Shown here in pieces: positions 38,159-50,569 of a DNA stretch of 64,000 nucleotides (position 1 is its first letter; each line of letters opens with the position of its first letter). Source of the stretch: Saccopteryx bilineata. Its lineage: Eukaryota; Chordata; Mammalia; Chiroptera; Emballonuridae. The notes beneath the pieces are model-generated. The model did not search any database and was not told the origin of the DNA. It saw only the letters and a list, made by a program, of their open reading frames with translations. The stretch is taken from positions 295,338,349-295,402,348 of the forward strand of contig NC_089493.1 of the NCBI RefSeq assembly GCF_036850765.1, read 5' to 3'. The position numbers and the translations under genes were made by a program.

Positions 38159-38920
38159 CTTCGAAGGCAATAGCTTCTGTCAGTTTCCCTTGGGACACCT
38201 GCCTTTGCAGGCCTGAGGTCACCAGGCTAGGAGGCCACAGAACGAGACCACATGGAGAGGCCCTGAGACCGCGTGGAGAGCTCGGTGCCTGGACGGCTCC
38301 AGGTGCTCCAACCGCAGCTGCCCCAGGTCCAGCCCCTGCAGGAGGGACCTGAACCACACCATCCGCCAGCAGGCACCCCAGTTTTCTGACCCACAGGGAC
38401 GAGGAGAGATGACAGGCGACAGTGAGTGGTTTCAATGTCTGAGTTAGGGGGGTGATCTGTGAGTGCGGCAACAAACATCTAAGGTCATCCTGATGCCACC
38501 CAACACTGTCAGCTGTGACCCCTGTCACCTTGGTTTGTTTAATTCTTGGGTTTGGTTTTGTACTTTTTTTTTTCTTCAATTAATTTAAAAAAAAAAAAAA
38601 AAACTTCAATTGAGTGAGACACCAGAGAAAGAACTCACTCTGTCTTCTAAATGTGTCACCTTTCCGGGTCTTTCCATGCTGTGAAAGGCTGACCGATTAA
38701 CCCATTCATTCAGCCAACACTGACCGGTGTCTGGGGTGAGCCAGGCACCGACCGGCATGGGGGAGGCAGGATGACAAGGTCCCTGTGTTCATGGAGCTCA
38801 CAGACCAGCCCAAATCATTACCTGCTTCAACTGCGACGAAACCCCTGAGTGAGAAGTGTGTGGTGTTCTCTGAGTGTTTAAACTGCAGGACTCAGTGGGT
38901 CAGTAAAAGACGTGATGGTT

Positions 38921-39177
38921 GCTTGACCAGGCGGTGGCACCGTGGATAGAGCGTCAGCCTGGGACGCTGAGGACCCAGGTTCGAAACCCCGAGGTCAGTG
39001 GCTTGAGCCCAAGGTCACTGGCTTGAGCAAGGGGTCACTCGCTCTGCTGGAGCCCCCCGGTCAAGGCACATGTGAGAAAGTAATCAATGAACAACTAAGG
39101 TGTCACTTCTCATCTCTCTCCTTCCCGTCTGTCCATCCTTGTCTATCCATCTCTCTCTCTCTCACTTAAAAAAAATA
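38921..39177 (+). mobile_element. tRNA-derived SINE type II
   Basis: GCTTGACCAGGCGGTGGC, then GTGGATAGAGCGTCAGCC, B box GGTTCGAAACC, CCAAGGTCACTGGCTTGAG, GGTCAAGGCACATG, a CTCT tail and an A run. Confidence 0.88.
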
Positions 39178-41019
39178 GGTTGACATACAGAAAGAACTCA
39201 ACACACTGTTCGTCCTGGTTGGTGAATACTTCACCTCCTGAGTTTTCTCCTAACTTTTAACTTTCACCCATTAAAGACACCCTACCATGTTCTAGGACAT
39301 CTTTTTTTTTTTTTCCTCCAACTTTGTAAAGTAATTTCTATCTAAGTTATCTTAAAGACCCTAAGTTTAATTCTCCAAAGTGTACTATTCCCATTCCAAC
39401 TCTGGATCACATTTTCTAGGCATATAGATATCCACACACATAGATGCAGTTATATTGTATTTATCCGGTGGTCCCACTGATCGAGTATGAAGTCATGCAG
39501 TTTGGGGAATCAAATGCACTGGTCTCCAGAAGCAATCCAATCAGCAGCCCAGAAGTGGTTTCTGGCTTCAAAGAGCTCGTTCTGGAGCAGGATTGGGCAG
39601 ACTGGCTATCGAAAGTAACTCAGGAAAAACCGAAATGCCATAGAATGGGGAAAAAAGACATTAGCTGGGGGTTCCTAGGGTGATCTGGGTAGGGCTGAGC
39701 ACTTGCATGGATACAGTCTGGAAGGTGGCTAGACAAAAATCAGAGCCACCTGCCACGGCATTCGGAGGATACAAATTGGTTATTTCATGATTTTATTACA
39801 TAAGGTTTTCCCGCACTTAGAATAAAAGCTCTTTACATGGTTACATATTGTATATCCTAGCTATATGACATTCTGGGAAAGGCACAGCCGTGGAGCCAGT
39901 GAAAAGATCAGCAGTTGCTAGGGGTTCGGGGGGGGGGGGGCGGAGGCATGAAGAGGCAGAGCTCAGAGCTCGGAGGGGTTTCAGGGCAGTGAACACACTC
40001 TCTATGACACTGGATACATGTCATTCTATATCTGTCCCGACCCACAGAATGTTGACCCACAGATCAACAGCGAACCTGAAGGTCAACTGTGGGCTCTGGG
40101 TGATCGCGATGAGTCAGGGTAGGTGGACGGATTGTAAAACATGGACCACTCTGGGGGGGGGGGGGTGTTGACAAGAGAGGAAGCGCGGATCTGTGTGATT
40201 TGATAAACTGAGTCTTCAGATCAGCGGTCAGGCTGACAGGTGTTCCTCGGAGTTCAATCTTTTTAAGCGGTGCCAAGATGAACTCACCCCTTCGATGTAA
40301 TCCGGTTGACTCTCTGCCCACTAGCAGCAGAGAAAGCCCACGGAAGTCCGAAACAGAGTTTAGGAGGGACGCCCTTTTTAGCCTAGTCATCGCTGGCTCT
40401 TGGGGACTTGCTCCCGGGAAGCAAATGTCACTACAGCCTGGGGAGAAATGACTCAGAGGACTATGGGGAAGAAGGAGGAGAGGCAGAAAGAGAGAGTTAC
40501 GCTGAAACGCCTAGCCCCTGTGTTTTAAATAAAGACGGCGAGCTGGATTCAATAAGAAACGTTTCACTGTTTGGGAAATGCAAAAACAACGGTACTCTTT
40601 CAAAATTCCGGGCTGTTATCACTTCTAAATATTCATATCACAGAACTGATAAGCACAGAAGTAATAGGTATCAATTCCAGTTATCGACCTGTTCTTTTCA
40701 GCTAAAATCAATGTCGCTGCACGTGCTGACTCAATTTCCTTTGAATCATATGTTATATAACACAAAACTAGATGGTTCAAATAAAAGCAGGTTTGACTTT
40801 TTTTTTTTTTTTTTGACAGTTCCCAGAAAAACAGACCAATAATTGATGCCTTTTTCCAACAGAAAATGCAATGAAGTTCTTAAGGACCCGTCATTCATTT
40901 CAACGAGGCTGTGCCAACAAAGCCGGTTTCCCTGCAGTCTGGTCCCCCGTGATTGGTGGGTGCCGCTCCGGACTCCGAGTGCCACGGGGGTCGTGCGGCC
41001 CCCAGGGGCCAGACTGCCT

Positions 41020-41120
41020 GGGTTTGAACCCGTATCCGCTGCTGCACAACCATTAGTTCCCACCTCTCTAGGCGTCCAGCTCCTCCTCCATAATGTGGAG
41101 GTAATCACGGCACCCACCTC
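41020..41120 (+). repeat. MIR-like remnant
   Basis: GACTGCCTGGGTTTGAACCC, then CTCCTCCATAATGTGGAGG. It is cut by the SINE that follows. Confidence 0.6.
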
Positions 41121-41135
41121 ATAAGATCATTGTGA

Positions 41136-41914
41136 GCCCTGGCCGGTTGGCTCAGTGGTAGAGCACAGGCCCAGTGTGTGGAAGTCCCGAGTTTGAGTCC
41201 TGGCCAGGGCACACAGGAGAAGCACCCATCTGCTTCCTCACCCCTTCCTCTCCCCCTTCTCTCTCTCTTTTCCTCTCCCACAGCCATGGCTCAAATGATT
41301 TGAGTGAGTTGGCCCTAGGCACTGAGGATGACTCCATGGCCTCTGGCCTTAGGTGCTAAAATAGCTCGGTTGCCAAGCAATGGAGTACTGTCCCCTAGTG
41401 GGCTTGCCTGGTGGATTCTGGTCGGGGCACATGCAAGAGTCTGTCTCTCGGCCTCCCCACCTCTCACTTAATTAAAAAAAAAAATTTTTTTTTTTTTGTA
41501 TTTTTCTGAAGCTGGAAACGGGGAGAGACAGACAGACTCCCACATGCGCCCGACTGGGATCCACCCAGCACGCCCACCAGGGGGCAACGCTCTGCCCACC
41601 AGGGGGCGATGCTCTGCCCCTCCGGGGCGTCGCTCTGTTGTGACCAGAGCCACTCCAGCGCCTGGGGCAGAGGCCAAGGAGCTATCCCCAGCGCCCGGGC
41701 CATCTTTGCTCCAATGGAGCCTCGGCTGCGGGAGGGGAAGAGAGAGACAGAGAGGAAGGAGAGGGGGAGGGGTGGAGAAGCAGATGGGCGCTTCTCCTGT
41801 GTGCCCTGGCCGGGAATTGAACCTGGGACTTCTGCACGCCAGGCCGATGCTCTACCACTGAGCCAACCGGCCAGGGCAAAAACAATTTTTTTTTTAACAA
41901 AAATAAATATATAA
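41136..41914 (+). mobile_element. Older type I SINE interrupted by a second SINE
   Basis: The plus-strand SINE runs 41136-41475 (GCCCTGGCCGGTTGGCTCAG start) and resumes as A/T-rich tail after 41879. A 15-bp duplication ATAAGATCATTGTGA/ATAAGATCATGGTGA lies at 41121-41135 and 41915-41929, enclosing both elements. Confidence 0.85.
41490..41878 (-). mobile_element. tRNA-derived SINE type I, inside the tail of another
   Basis: Full-length on the minus strand, from TTTTTCTGAAGCTGG to AACCGGCCAGGGC. It was inserted tail-to-tail into the A-rich end of the SINE at 41136, giving a long inverted pair. Confidence 0.92.
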
Positions 41915-42587
41915 ATAAGATCATGGTGAAGATGAAGTGAACAATGCATAGAAAACAGTTGGGACAGTCCTCAATGCACAAAATACATTCCCCACCCCTG
42001 CCGTGGTTTTCAGTGAGGTCAGCTCAGGATGAGAAACCAGACGGGGTGTGGAGGACCTGAAATAAACTAAGGCACGTTTGAGCATAGAGACCGCTTGCAT
42101 TTGCACATTCAGAATATTCACCACAGTATCAGACGATCAGAACCTGCAGGTTTCTGCTCGCTGGTTTGTTTCAGATTGCAGGTTACGCCGTTAGTGACCG
42201 GGGACTCATCTCGCCAGAGCTGTGTGTTTCGGGATCAGCACACAGAGATGCAGTGGAGGTGGGTGCGGAGGGCAGGAACCACGACAGCACAGTAATTGGA
42301 CCCGTGGCCATGAATTATCACCTGAGACGGGGCTCCCATGCTAACAGGCAGGCGCTTCTGGTCTTTCAACGAGAGGTCCAGATTTAACTCTGTATTATAT
42401 TATATTCCCCCCCCCCCAAGCTGCCAGACAGCGCTTTAAAGAATACGCAGACAGAGGCTGCCGCTCTGGCCTGGGTACCAGACGGGCCAATGTTCTTGTC
42501 TTTTCCTCAGGGAGACTGCGCCGGCCACACTGGCTTTCTGAGTCTGTCCTGTCACCTCCCCGATGGCTGCACAGAAAAGTGTCCCCG

Positions 42588-42945
42588 GGCCCTGGCCAGT
42601 TGGCTCAGCGGTAGAGTGTCGGCCTGGCGTGCGGGAGACCCGGGTTCGATTTCCAGCCAGGGCACATAGGAGAAGCGCCCATTTGCTTCTCCACCCTTCC
42701 GCCGCGCTTTCCTCTCTGTCTCTCTCTTCCCCTCCCGCAACCAAGGCTCCATTGGAGCAAAGATGGCCCGGGCGCTGGGGATGGCTCTATGGCCTCTGCC
42801 CCAGGTGCTAGAATGGCTCCAGCCGCAACGGAGCAACTGCCCCAGAGAGGCAGAGCGTCGCCCCCTGGTGGGCGTGCCGGGTGGATCCTGGTCAGGCACA
42901 TGCAGGAGTCTGTCTGTCTGCCTCCCCGCTTCTCACTTCAGAAAA

Positions 42946-42949
<4 letters not shown>
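42588..42949 (+). mobile_element. tRNA-derived SINE type I ending in CA repeat
   Basis: GGCCCTGGCCAGTTGGCTC head, GGTTCGATTTCC B box, full body and CTTCAGAAAAATATA end. The tail runs straight into a CA microsatellite (42950-42976), a common fate of SINE A-tails. Confidence 0.92.

Positions 42950-42976
<27 letters not shown>
42950..42976. repeat. CA microsatellite in SINE tail
   Basis: CA run grown at the 3' end of the SINE. Confidence 0.93.
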
Positions 42977-42980
<4 letters not shown>

Positions 42981-43500
42981 ATCAGAACCACAGATGAGAG
43001 GCTGGCTCTCTGGGACCCCAGTGACAACAGGGCTCCCTGCATGGGGCAGGGAGCTAGCGAGCAGGCTGGAGGAAAGCAAGGTGCTTGTCTGCAGGGACAC
43101 ACACACAGCAAGGTGCCTGTCTGCAGGGTCACACAGCCACAGCCGACGTGCCCATGTACACATGTGGATCCCCGCTGCTAACAAGGTTGAAATTAGGACA
43201 GACTCCCACCGTGGGAGCGCCAAGACCTTGGAAAAGGCTGTTGTCAGTGTTTAAAGTAAGCAGACTTTCATCTCCTCGGGCAGTTTCTTCCTGTGGAAAC
43301 TCAGTGCTGTGCTGCGTTCCAGCAGAAGGCGCTGTCATCGGGGGCTGTGAGCTCTGACTGCTGTCTTGTGCCCAAACCCAAAGCTCACGTGACTCGCCCA
43401 AGGAGGATTTATGGGGAGACATGTTTGGAGGTTCTGAGGGACATTCTGGTGGGGTGCTGGTGCCAGCATCCAGGACCAACCTCACCAAACACACTTAGCA

Positions 43501-43504
<4 letters not shown>

Positions 43505-43539
<35 letters not shown>
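43505..43539. repeat. GT microsatellite
   Basis: Uninterrupted GT run of 35 bp. Confidence 0.97.
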
Positions 43540-43543
<4 letters not shown>

Positions 43544-43581
43544 GGAAACATGATCATTTTAGGGGCACAGAACCCTGTTTT

Positions 43582-43973
43582 TTTTTTTCTTTTCATTTTC
43601 TGAAGCTGGAAACAGGGAGAGACAGTCAGACAGACTCCCGTATGCACCCGACCGGGATCCACCCAGCACGCCCACCAGGGGCGACGCTCTGCCCACCAGG
43701 GGGCGATGCTCTGCCCATCCTGGGCGTCGCCATGTTGTGACCAGAGCCACTCTAGTGCCTGAGGCAAAGGCCACAGAGCCATCCCCAGCGCCCGGGCCAT
43801 CTTTGCTCCAATGGAGCCTTGGCTGCGGGAGGGGAAGAGAGAGACAGAGAGGAAAGCGCGGCGGAGGGGTGGAGAAGCAAATGGACGCTTCTCCTGTGTG
43901 CCCTGGCCGGGAATCGAACCCGGGTCCTCCGCACGCTAGGCCGACGCTCTACCGCTGAGCCAACCGGCCAGGG
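43582..43973 (-). mobile_element. tRNA-derived SINE type I
   Basis: Minus-strand full copy. A perfect 14-bp duplication CAGAACCCTGTTTT flanks it (43568-43581 and 43974-43987). B box reads GAATCGAACCC. Confidence 0.94.
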
Positions 43974-44269
43974 CAGAACCCTGTTTTAATTTCTTTTAGA
44001 ATCACAAGAAATAGATATACATTTAGGTGGAAGAAAAGGCTCTCTAACAGAACATTAATACATTTGTCCCCATCATAACGCAATCAGAAGATAGAATTTT
44101 TAACTCTTTTTCCAAGTGAAAGGAGGTACCCACAGATGTCCTTACTCAGCTCTGTCACAGTTTTGAAATTGCTGTCTCAAAAAAAAAAAAAAAAAAGATT
44201 CGCAGTTGGTGGAGGTGAGTGGACCCCAAAGTAGAGAAGTGGGTGATGGGAAGAGGCCACTGGAATTCA

Positions 44270-44362
44270 CGAAGCTGAGGTTCAAGTCCCGGTCCTGCCT
44301 GTCCCCCGCTGCCTGGTCCTGGGGAGCTCGCTCAACCTCTGCGACTTACTGTTTCCACAGAG
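44270..44362 (+). repeat. MIR-like remnant
   Basis: GAGGTTCAAGTCCCGGTCC, then GCTCGCTCAACCTCTGCGAC. Weak sense MIR. Confidence 0.5.
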
Positions 44363-44365
44363 GCA

Positions 44366-45072
44366 CACAGGGTCCTCGGGCTACGAGTCTCAACATAGGA
44401 TATTTCCAGCTTACGATGCTCAGTCCCATAAAAACTTTAAAAAATTGAGATGTGAGTGTTCTGGCTTATGTCATTAGCGTCATACTCACAGACTATGTGG
44501 GTGAACCACTTTGGTTAGAAGATGTCATCAACCTTCCAGACGAGCCTGGAACAATTCTCTAAGAAGGTGGAGAGGCCTGCACCAGATCCTGCACCCTCTA
44601 TATCAGCTGCTTCTCGAAATGAAACACCTGTCGTACAGGTAGGATCATCCCCAGTGTCTCCTGCCTGTTCCTTAGACAATCCTGGTTCACCTGACCCAGT
44701 GTCTCCAGCACCTGCTGCAGGTTCTCCTGCCTCTCCAGCTCCCTCCTCCCCATAGGCCCCTCTCTCTCACCTTGCAGTGTCCCCTCTAGGGTGCCAGCCA
44801 ACCACAGGAATAAAGGGAAGGATGTTTTTTTATCACTCATTTTTTTTTGTCATTTTTTCTGTTACTACAGTATAGTGTACAGGACAGTATAATTATGTCC
44901 TTTTCCTTTTTTCTATGGCTTAGTTGTGTTTTTATATTCTAGATGATGATGTTACTACTGTGTTAGGATAGGTGAGTGACGTAGGCTAGGGCGTGTTTCG
45001 ACTTATACCAGAATTCAGGTTACATCACTGTCGCGGGAATGGAGCTGTGTCGTCACCTGAGGACCCCCTGTC
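44366..45072 (+). mobile_element. Tigger-like (pogo/Tc1-mariner) transposon, deleted copy
   Basis: The left end GGGTCCTCGGGCTACGAG is partly mirrored by the right end CGTCACCTGAGGACCCCCTG. The right part (TTCGACTTATACCAG, then ATTCAGGTTACATCACTGTC) matches Tigger termini as I know them. It is about 700 bp instead of the 2-3 kb of a full element. Confidence 0.7.
44522..44755 (+). pseudogene. Remnant of transposase C-terminus
   Basis: A 77-codon open frame inside the Tigger-like element, rich in Pro, Ser and Ala after residue 20 (for example PAPAAGSPASPAPSSP). This suits the disordered tail of pogo-type transposases. The DNA-binding and DDE domains are gone. It could also be a chance frame in a degraded repeat. 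Confidence 0.45.
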
Positions 45073-45754
45073 ATAGGGTTAATATCAGTAACTGCCTTGC
45101 AGAGCCGTGGTGAGAATTATTGTGATGTCATGAATGTGAATCCAGGCTCCCTGGCAGTTAGTATGAGCTCAATACAAGTCGGAGGCAACGGGGTGGGCGA
45201 GTGGGACGGGAGGCAGAGTTAGCGAGGGTTAGAAACAGGGAGGTGAGTGTAGAAGAGAAACCAGCAGAGGAGTCGCTGCACCCGCGAGGCAGGGCTGCCC
45301 CATGCCCCGGAGGAGCCCGTGAGCTGAAGCCTGCCCCGGAGGCACGAAGCGCAGAGACCAGAGGAGTGAAGCCCAGTCTCTCAGGATTCCTCCCAGGAAT
45401 CCCTGCTGACGGCTCCAGGTTCCAACGTGCGCTGACACACAGATGAGTGATGGGCAGGCGCAGGGGGTGAGGGAAGAACAGACAGCCCGGAGCTGCCATC
45501 ACCACCGGCATGCGGTTTGTCTCACAGCAGAGGCTCCGAGAAACACCAGGAGAGGCGTGAAAACTCTGCTTAGCACTTAAAAAAGGAAAACAGAGAGGGG
45601 AACGTGAGGAAATCAGAGGGCAAAAGAGTGGACCTCCCCAAATATATCTGCAGCACGGGGAGGTGACCACCGTGTGGACCAGGGTGTGTTCAGTGTCTGC
45701 AATCAGGAACCCACGAGAACACACACATCTGAGCACACACAGCTGGTCAGTTAA

Positions 45755-45900
45755 ATGCCACTCACTAGCTGTATGGTTTTAGCAAGTTATTTCCCCTTTC
45801 TGCATCTCACTTCTTCATCTGTAAAGTGGGGAGAATAGTAGCTACAGTATAGTTTAAGTAAGAGCCTGTGCAGATAAAGCACTTACAACAGAGACTGACG
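45755..45900 (+). repeat. MIR element
   Basis: CTCACTAGCTGTATGGTTTT, then CTTCATCTGTAAAGTGGGG; sense MIR. Confidence 0.75.
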
Positions 45901-45936
45901 TACACTAAGGACACAACACGTCAGATATTATCATGA

Positions 45937-46587
45937 CCATCACCACCACCATCATCACCACCACCATCACCACCACCACCATCACCACCATCATCAGCAT
46001 CACCACCACCATCAGCAGCACCACCACCACCACTATTATCACCATCATCACCATCATCACCACCATCACCACCACCATCACCATCACCATCATCATCACC
46101 ATCACCACCACCATCACCACTACCACCACCACCATCATCACCACCACCATCACCACCACCACCATCACCACCATCATCAGCATCACCACCACCATCAGCA
46201 GCACCACCACCACCACTATTATCACCATCATCACCATCATCACCACCATCACCACCACCATCACCATCACCATCACCATCATCATCACCATCACCACCAC
46301 CATCACCACTACCACCACCATCATCACCATCACCATCACCATCACCACCATCACCACCACCACCACCATCAGCAGTACCACCACCACCATCACCATCACC
46401 ATCACCACCATCACCATCACCACCACCATCAGCAGTACCACCACCACCATCATCACCACCACCATCACCATCATCACCACCATCATCACCATCACCACCA
46501 CTACCACCATCACCACCATCACCCCCACCACCACCATCATCACCACCACCACCACCACCACCATCATCACCATCACCACCACCACTA
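45937..46587. repeat. CAY triplet array with higher-order repeats
   Basis: About 650 bp built almost only of CAC and CAT triplets, with a few CAG, CTA and TTA. A 183-bp block is duplicated (the ATCATCAGCAT marker is at 45990 and 46173). A 60-bp block is duplicated further on (AGCAGTACCA at 46371 and 46431). All frames are open through it, which is trivial for this composition. Confidence 0.96.
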
Positions 46588-47245
46588 GGACATGTGGTCC
46601 AGGAGGACAGATCATTTTGAATGTTTTGTTTACAGTCATGTCCTTTGTACCTAGAAGAGTGCCCGGCACATAGTAGATGCTCAATAAATGCTTCTTAAGT
46701 GAACAAATCCTTACGTGTGCCCGTCAGAAGGCAGGTCCTATAAGAGTGGGGAAGTCCTCCCTGGAATGGGAGTCCAATCTTAGCCCCCGTTTCTCTCCCT
46801 CGTGTCTTCCCTCTGCTGTCATAAGCAGCCACCACACCTTGGATGCAGATTTGGGGTGTTAGGAGCTAGGCAGTCACTGATAACTGAGAGACAGGTGTTT
46901 CCAACGTGGCTGAGGGCAGAAGTCACAGTGCCAAAGGAGGGGCGTGGGCAGGAAGTGGACATTTGCAAACCCGAAAACAGCAGCTTGAGTCTCTGGATGG
47001 AGTCAAGGAATAAAGGACAGAGAAGGGAAGGTCAAGGTCACAGGAAAGATTCTTAAAGGAACAGGAAATGTTGAGTGTGCCCCTCACTTCGAGGAAAGAA
47101 TACGGGGGACAGAAAAGATCAGAGATGCTCTGTCCCTTCCAGAAACGAACAAAACCTGTAGCAAAAATACTTCATGTTCTGAGAAATACCACAGTCACTA
47201 AAATGCCAAATGGTCATTGTGAGCGGAAGACCTTAAGATGATTTT

Positions 47246-47295
47246 TCACAAAATGCGGTCCTTGGACCAGCAGCAGTATGAAGACAAAAATTACT
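47246..47295. repeat. MER5A-like hAT remnant
   Basis: CACAAAATGCGGTCCTTGG, then ACCAGCAGCAGTATGAAG resembles the conserved end of MER5A. Confidence 0.5.
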
Positions 47296-47731
47296 TTCCT
47301 TTTAATAAGCTCTTCGAAAGCTCATTAGAATGAATATATAACAGGCAGGTCAAGCCTGTGGGTCTCATCTAAGTCATTGCTTCAGGCAATGCTAGGAAGA
47401 AAAAAAAAGGAAGTCAACTAAATCAACTGAAAGAAAAATATTTAAGATAGTATAAAGCTGCTATATGTATGGCAAAAATTAAAAAATTAAAAAAAAATAC
47501 ACAGCTGCATGAATAACTAATACTTAGGAAACTTGGCCAAGGCTGGGCTCAACCCTGCCACACACTCTGAATTTTGAGCTCAAGGAATGTGTGTCAGCAC
47601 CTTGGAGAGCAGCACACAAGGTTCCATGTCTCTTAGGAGGGTCCCAGAGGAAGGGGCCCCAGCCTCACCCTCAGTGGCATGCTTAGCGACAAGCAGGCCC
47701 CCAAGCCTGAGCTGAGAAGGCTTAAGATTTT

Positions 47732-48092
47732 TGTTTGTTTGTTTGTTTTGTATTTTTCCAAAGTTAGAAGCGGGGAGGCAGACAGACTCCCACATGCGCC
47801 CGACAGAGATCCACCTGGCATGCCCACCAGGGGGCGATGCTCTGCCCATCTGGGACGTTGCTCCATTGCAACCAGAGCCATTCTAGTGCCTGAGGTGGAG
47901 GCCATGGAGCCATCCTCAGCACCCAGGCCAACTTTGCTCCAATGGAGCCTTGGTGTGGGAGAGGAAGAGAGAGACAGAGAGGAAGGAGAAGGGGAGGGGT
48001 GGAGAAGCAGGTGGGTGCTTCTCCTGTGTGCCTTGGCCGGGAATCGAACCTGGGACTTCTGCATGCCAGGCTGACGCTCTACTGCTGAGCCA
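47732..48092 (-). mobile_element. tRNA-derived SINE type I, head-truncated
   Basis: Minus-strand copy missing the first bases of the head (ends at CTGCTGAGCCA). Flanked by AAGGCTTAAG on both sides (from 47717 and 48093). Confidence 0.9.
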
Positions 48093-48753
48093 AAGGCTTA
48101 AGTTTTTGTTCTCACCCCTCGGCTTCCAATTTCACGGCATCTTAGAGGTACACTGGGCAACAGGCCTGAAGTGGGGCTTCCTGACGCGACGCATGTCACT
48201 CCTGGGCCGCCCAGTTTCTTTTAAAAGCTCCCCCCCCTTTTTTTTCTTTTAATTTCAGAAACTCACTTCTTCCTACTTGATTTATTTCTCGCTTTTGCTA
48301 GGCTTCAAGAAAAGCAGCACCCACCCCTGGAATGTTCCCCGATTGGAACACAGGAAAATATCACCGAGAGGAAAAGAGCTTGACGTCTTCTGTGTGTGCG
48401 CGCGGGGGGTGGGGGAGTGGGGGGGAGGAGATGGGATACATGGGGAGTTAGTTCTAAAGGGGAAGGTCAGAAGTTCTCTCGGGTCCCCAGGAAAAACTCC
48501 AGCAGAAGCTGAGAGCAGGGAGTGTGGCTGAGACCCCCTGGCTTTCCCCCCAAAACTCCTCTCCCGGCACCCCTGGCCCGAGGCTCGCCCCGAGGCACGG
48601 CAGTCTGACTAAACTCTAACCCCGGGGAGGCAGAAGCCATGGGTGCCACGTCCGAATGAAGACTTCGTTCTAATTCCATTTCATTTTAATTTTTTTTTAA
48701 TCATTTCTCTTTCTCCAAACCAAAGACTTGTAAGAAGCAACTTGTGCCTCCTC

Positions 48754-48786
48754 CACACACACACACACACACGCACACACACACAC
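48754..48786. repeat. CA microsatellite
   Basis: CA run with one CG interruption. Confidence 0.93.
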
Positions 48787-49233
48787 CCGCCCTCGGAATG
48801 CAGACAGAAATCAAGGCCACAGAGATCCAGGGAGGCACGCGAGATGGAGAGAGCTCGGGCCCCTGAACCACCATATGGGGAGTGTGGGCGAGGCCGGGAA
48901 CACCCACCCTGTCCTGGAACAGAGTGCGGATGAGCCGGATGAGCCGGTACACATGGGGGGTGGGGTGGGGGAGGAAGGGCAGGACTACAGCATCCAGCCC
49001 GGCTAACAAAGGAGCTCAGGCATCCCGGCTGCCACGCAGCTCTGCCAAGCCTGGACTAGGGTGCGGCCAGAGAGAGAGAGAGAGAGGAGACATTGGGAGA
49101 TCTTCACGGACTCCTCGCGTATTAGCGCGCCCTGGGCTCTGCTACGGGAACCTCCCCAGCCTCAGCTCCCGCGGGACCTCGTGCCACTCATCAACGCAGC
49201 AGCCCGTTAGAGCTGTGTGACTTTTTTTTTTTT

Positions 49234-49583
49234 TCAGAAGCTGGAAACGGGGAGAGACAGACAGACTCCCACATGCGCCCGACCAGGATCCACCCAGCAC
49301 GCCCACCAGGGGCGATGCTCTGCCCCTCTGGGGCGTCGCTCTGCCGCGACCAGAGCCATTCTAGCGCCTGGGGCAGAGGCCAAGGAGCCATCCCCAGCGC
49401 CCGAGCCATCTTTGCTCCAATGGAGCCTTGGCTGCGGGAGGGGAAGAGAGAGACAGAGAGGAAGGAGGGGGTGGGGGTGGAGAAGCAAATGGGCACCTCT
49501 CCTATGTGCCCTGGCCGGGAATCGAACCCGGGTCCCCCGCACGCCAGGCCAACGCTCTACCGGCTGAGCCAACCGGCCAGGGC
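49234..49583 (-). mobile_element. tRNA-derived SINE type I
   Basis: Minus-strand full copy from TTTCAGAAGCTGG to ACCGGCCAGGGC. GACTTTTTT/CACTTTTTT at the two sides is a probable short duplication. Confidence 0.91.
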
Positions 49584-50075
49584 CACTTTTTTCTTTTATT
49601 CATGTGTCCACCCCCATGGGGTTTCCAAGTGTGCGTTTTTCAATATGCAGAGGCTAGCGGGCTTATCTGTGCTCTTCACTGTACCAACGTGTGACCTGGC
49701 AGTGGTCAAAAACAGCGGATTCTGGTTTAATGACACATACGCTGAAGAGTGGAGGGGGCCACTGTGCCCGTATCCCCAACTTGCTCTGAAATGCATGAGA
49801 AACGGTGTTGGGGACCGAGTAAATAAACAGGGTATTTCTGCACTCTGGACAGAGGTGGCTGGGCCCAAACCCCACCTCACCTGCCTAGTTAACAAAGAGC
49901 TACACCTGGTTCTCATTTGTCTCACCCGGGTTCTCCAGAGAAGACTGGAAGCTACTTTCTTATGAGTGTAAAGTAGATTTGGATGGTATGGTGGGGGTTG
50001 TCTTTGAGTTGCCTTGGAAACTTAATTGAATTTCCAATGGACAACATTTTTTCTATGAATAAAAGTGGATGTGTT

Positions 50076-50447
50076 GCCCTGGCCGGTTGGCTCAGCGGTA
50101 GAGCGTCGGCCTGGCGTGTGGGGGACCCGGGTACGATTCCCGGCCAGGGCACATAGGAGAAGCGCCCATTTGCTTCTCCACCCCCCCTCCTTCCTCTCTG
50201 TCTCTCTCTTCCCCTCCCGCAGCCAAGGCTCCATTGGAGCAAAGATGGCCCCGGGCGCTGGGGATGGCTCCTTGGCCTCTGCCCCAGGCGCTAGAGTGGC
50301 TCTGGTCGCGGCAGAGCGACGCCCCAGAGGGGCAGAGCATCGCCCCTGGTGGGCATGCCAGGTGGATCCCGGTCGGGCGCATGCGGGAGTCTGACTGTCT
50401 CTCCCCGTTTCCAGCTTCAGAAAAATAAAAAAATAAATAAAAATAAA
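50076..50447 (+). mobile_element. tRNA-derived SINE type I inserted in 5' LTR
   Basis: Full-length with TTGGCTCAGCGGTAGAG and a CTTCAGAAAAATAA end. A perfect 15-bp duplication AAAAGTGGATGTGTT flanks it (50061-50075 and 50448-50462). It is absent from the same site of the 3' LTR. Confidence 0.97.
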
Positions 50448-50526
50448 AAAAGTGGATGTGTTTCTGGGAGCAGGGACCTTAAGGCTAAGGAAGAGTAGAG
50501 ACTGTTTGCCATGGCGTCCTCCTGAA

Positions 50527-50529
<3 letters not shown>

Positions 50530-50567
<38 letters not shown>
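50530..50567. repeat. GT microsatellite in 5' LTR
   Basis: 38-bp GT run expanded from a short GT/AT stretch that is still short in the 3' LTR. Confidence 0.95.

Positions 50568-50569
<2 letters not shown>

Noticed and set aside
45905..46684. Long frames of Thr/Ile or Met/Val repeats (over 240 codons on each strand)
   Set aside because: They are a trivial result of a CAY triplet array that has no stop codons in any frame.
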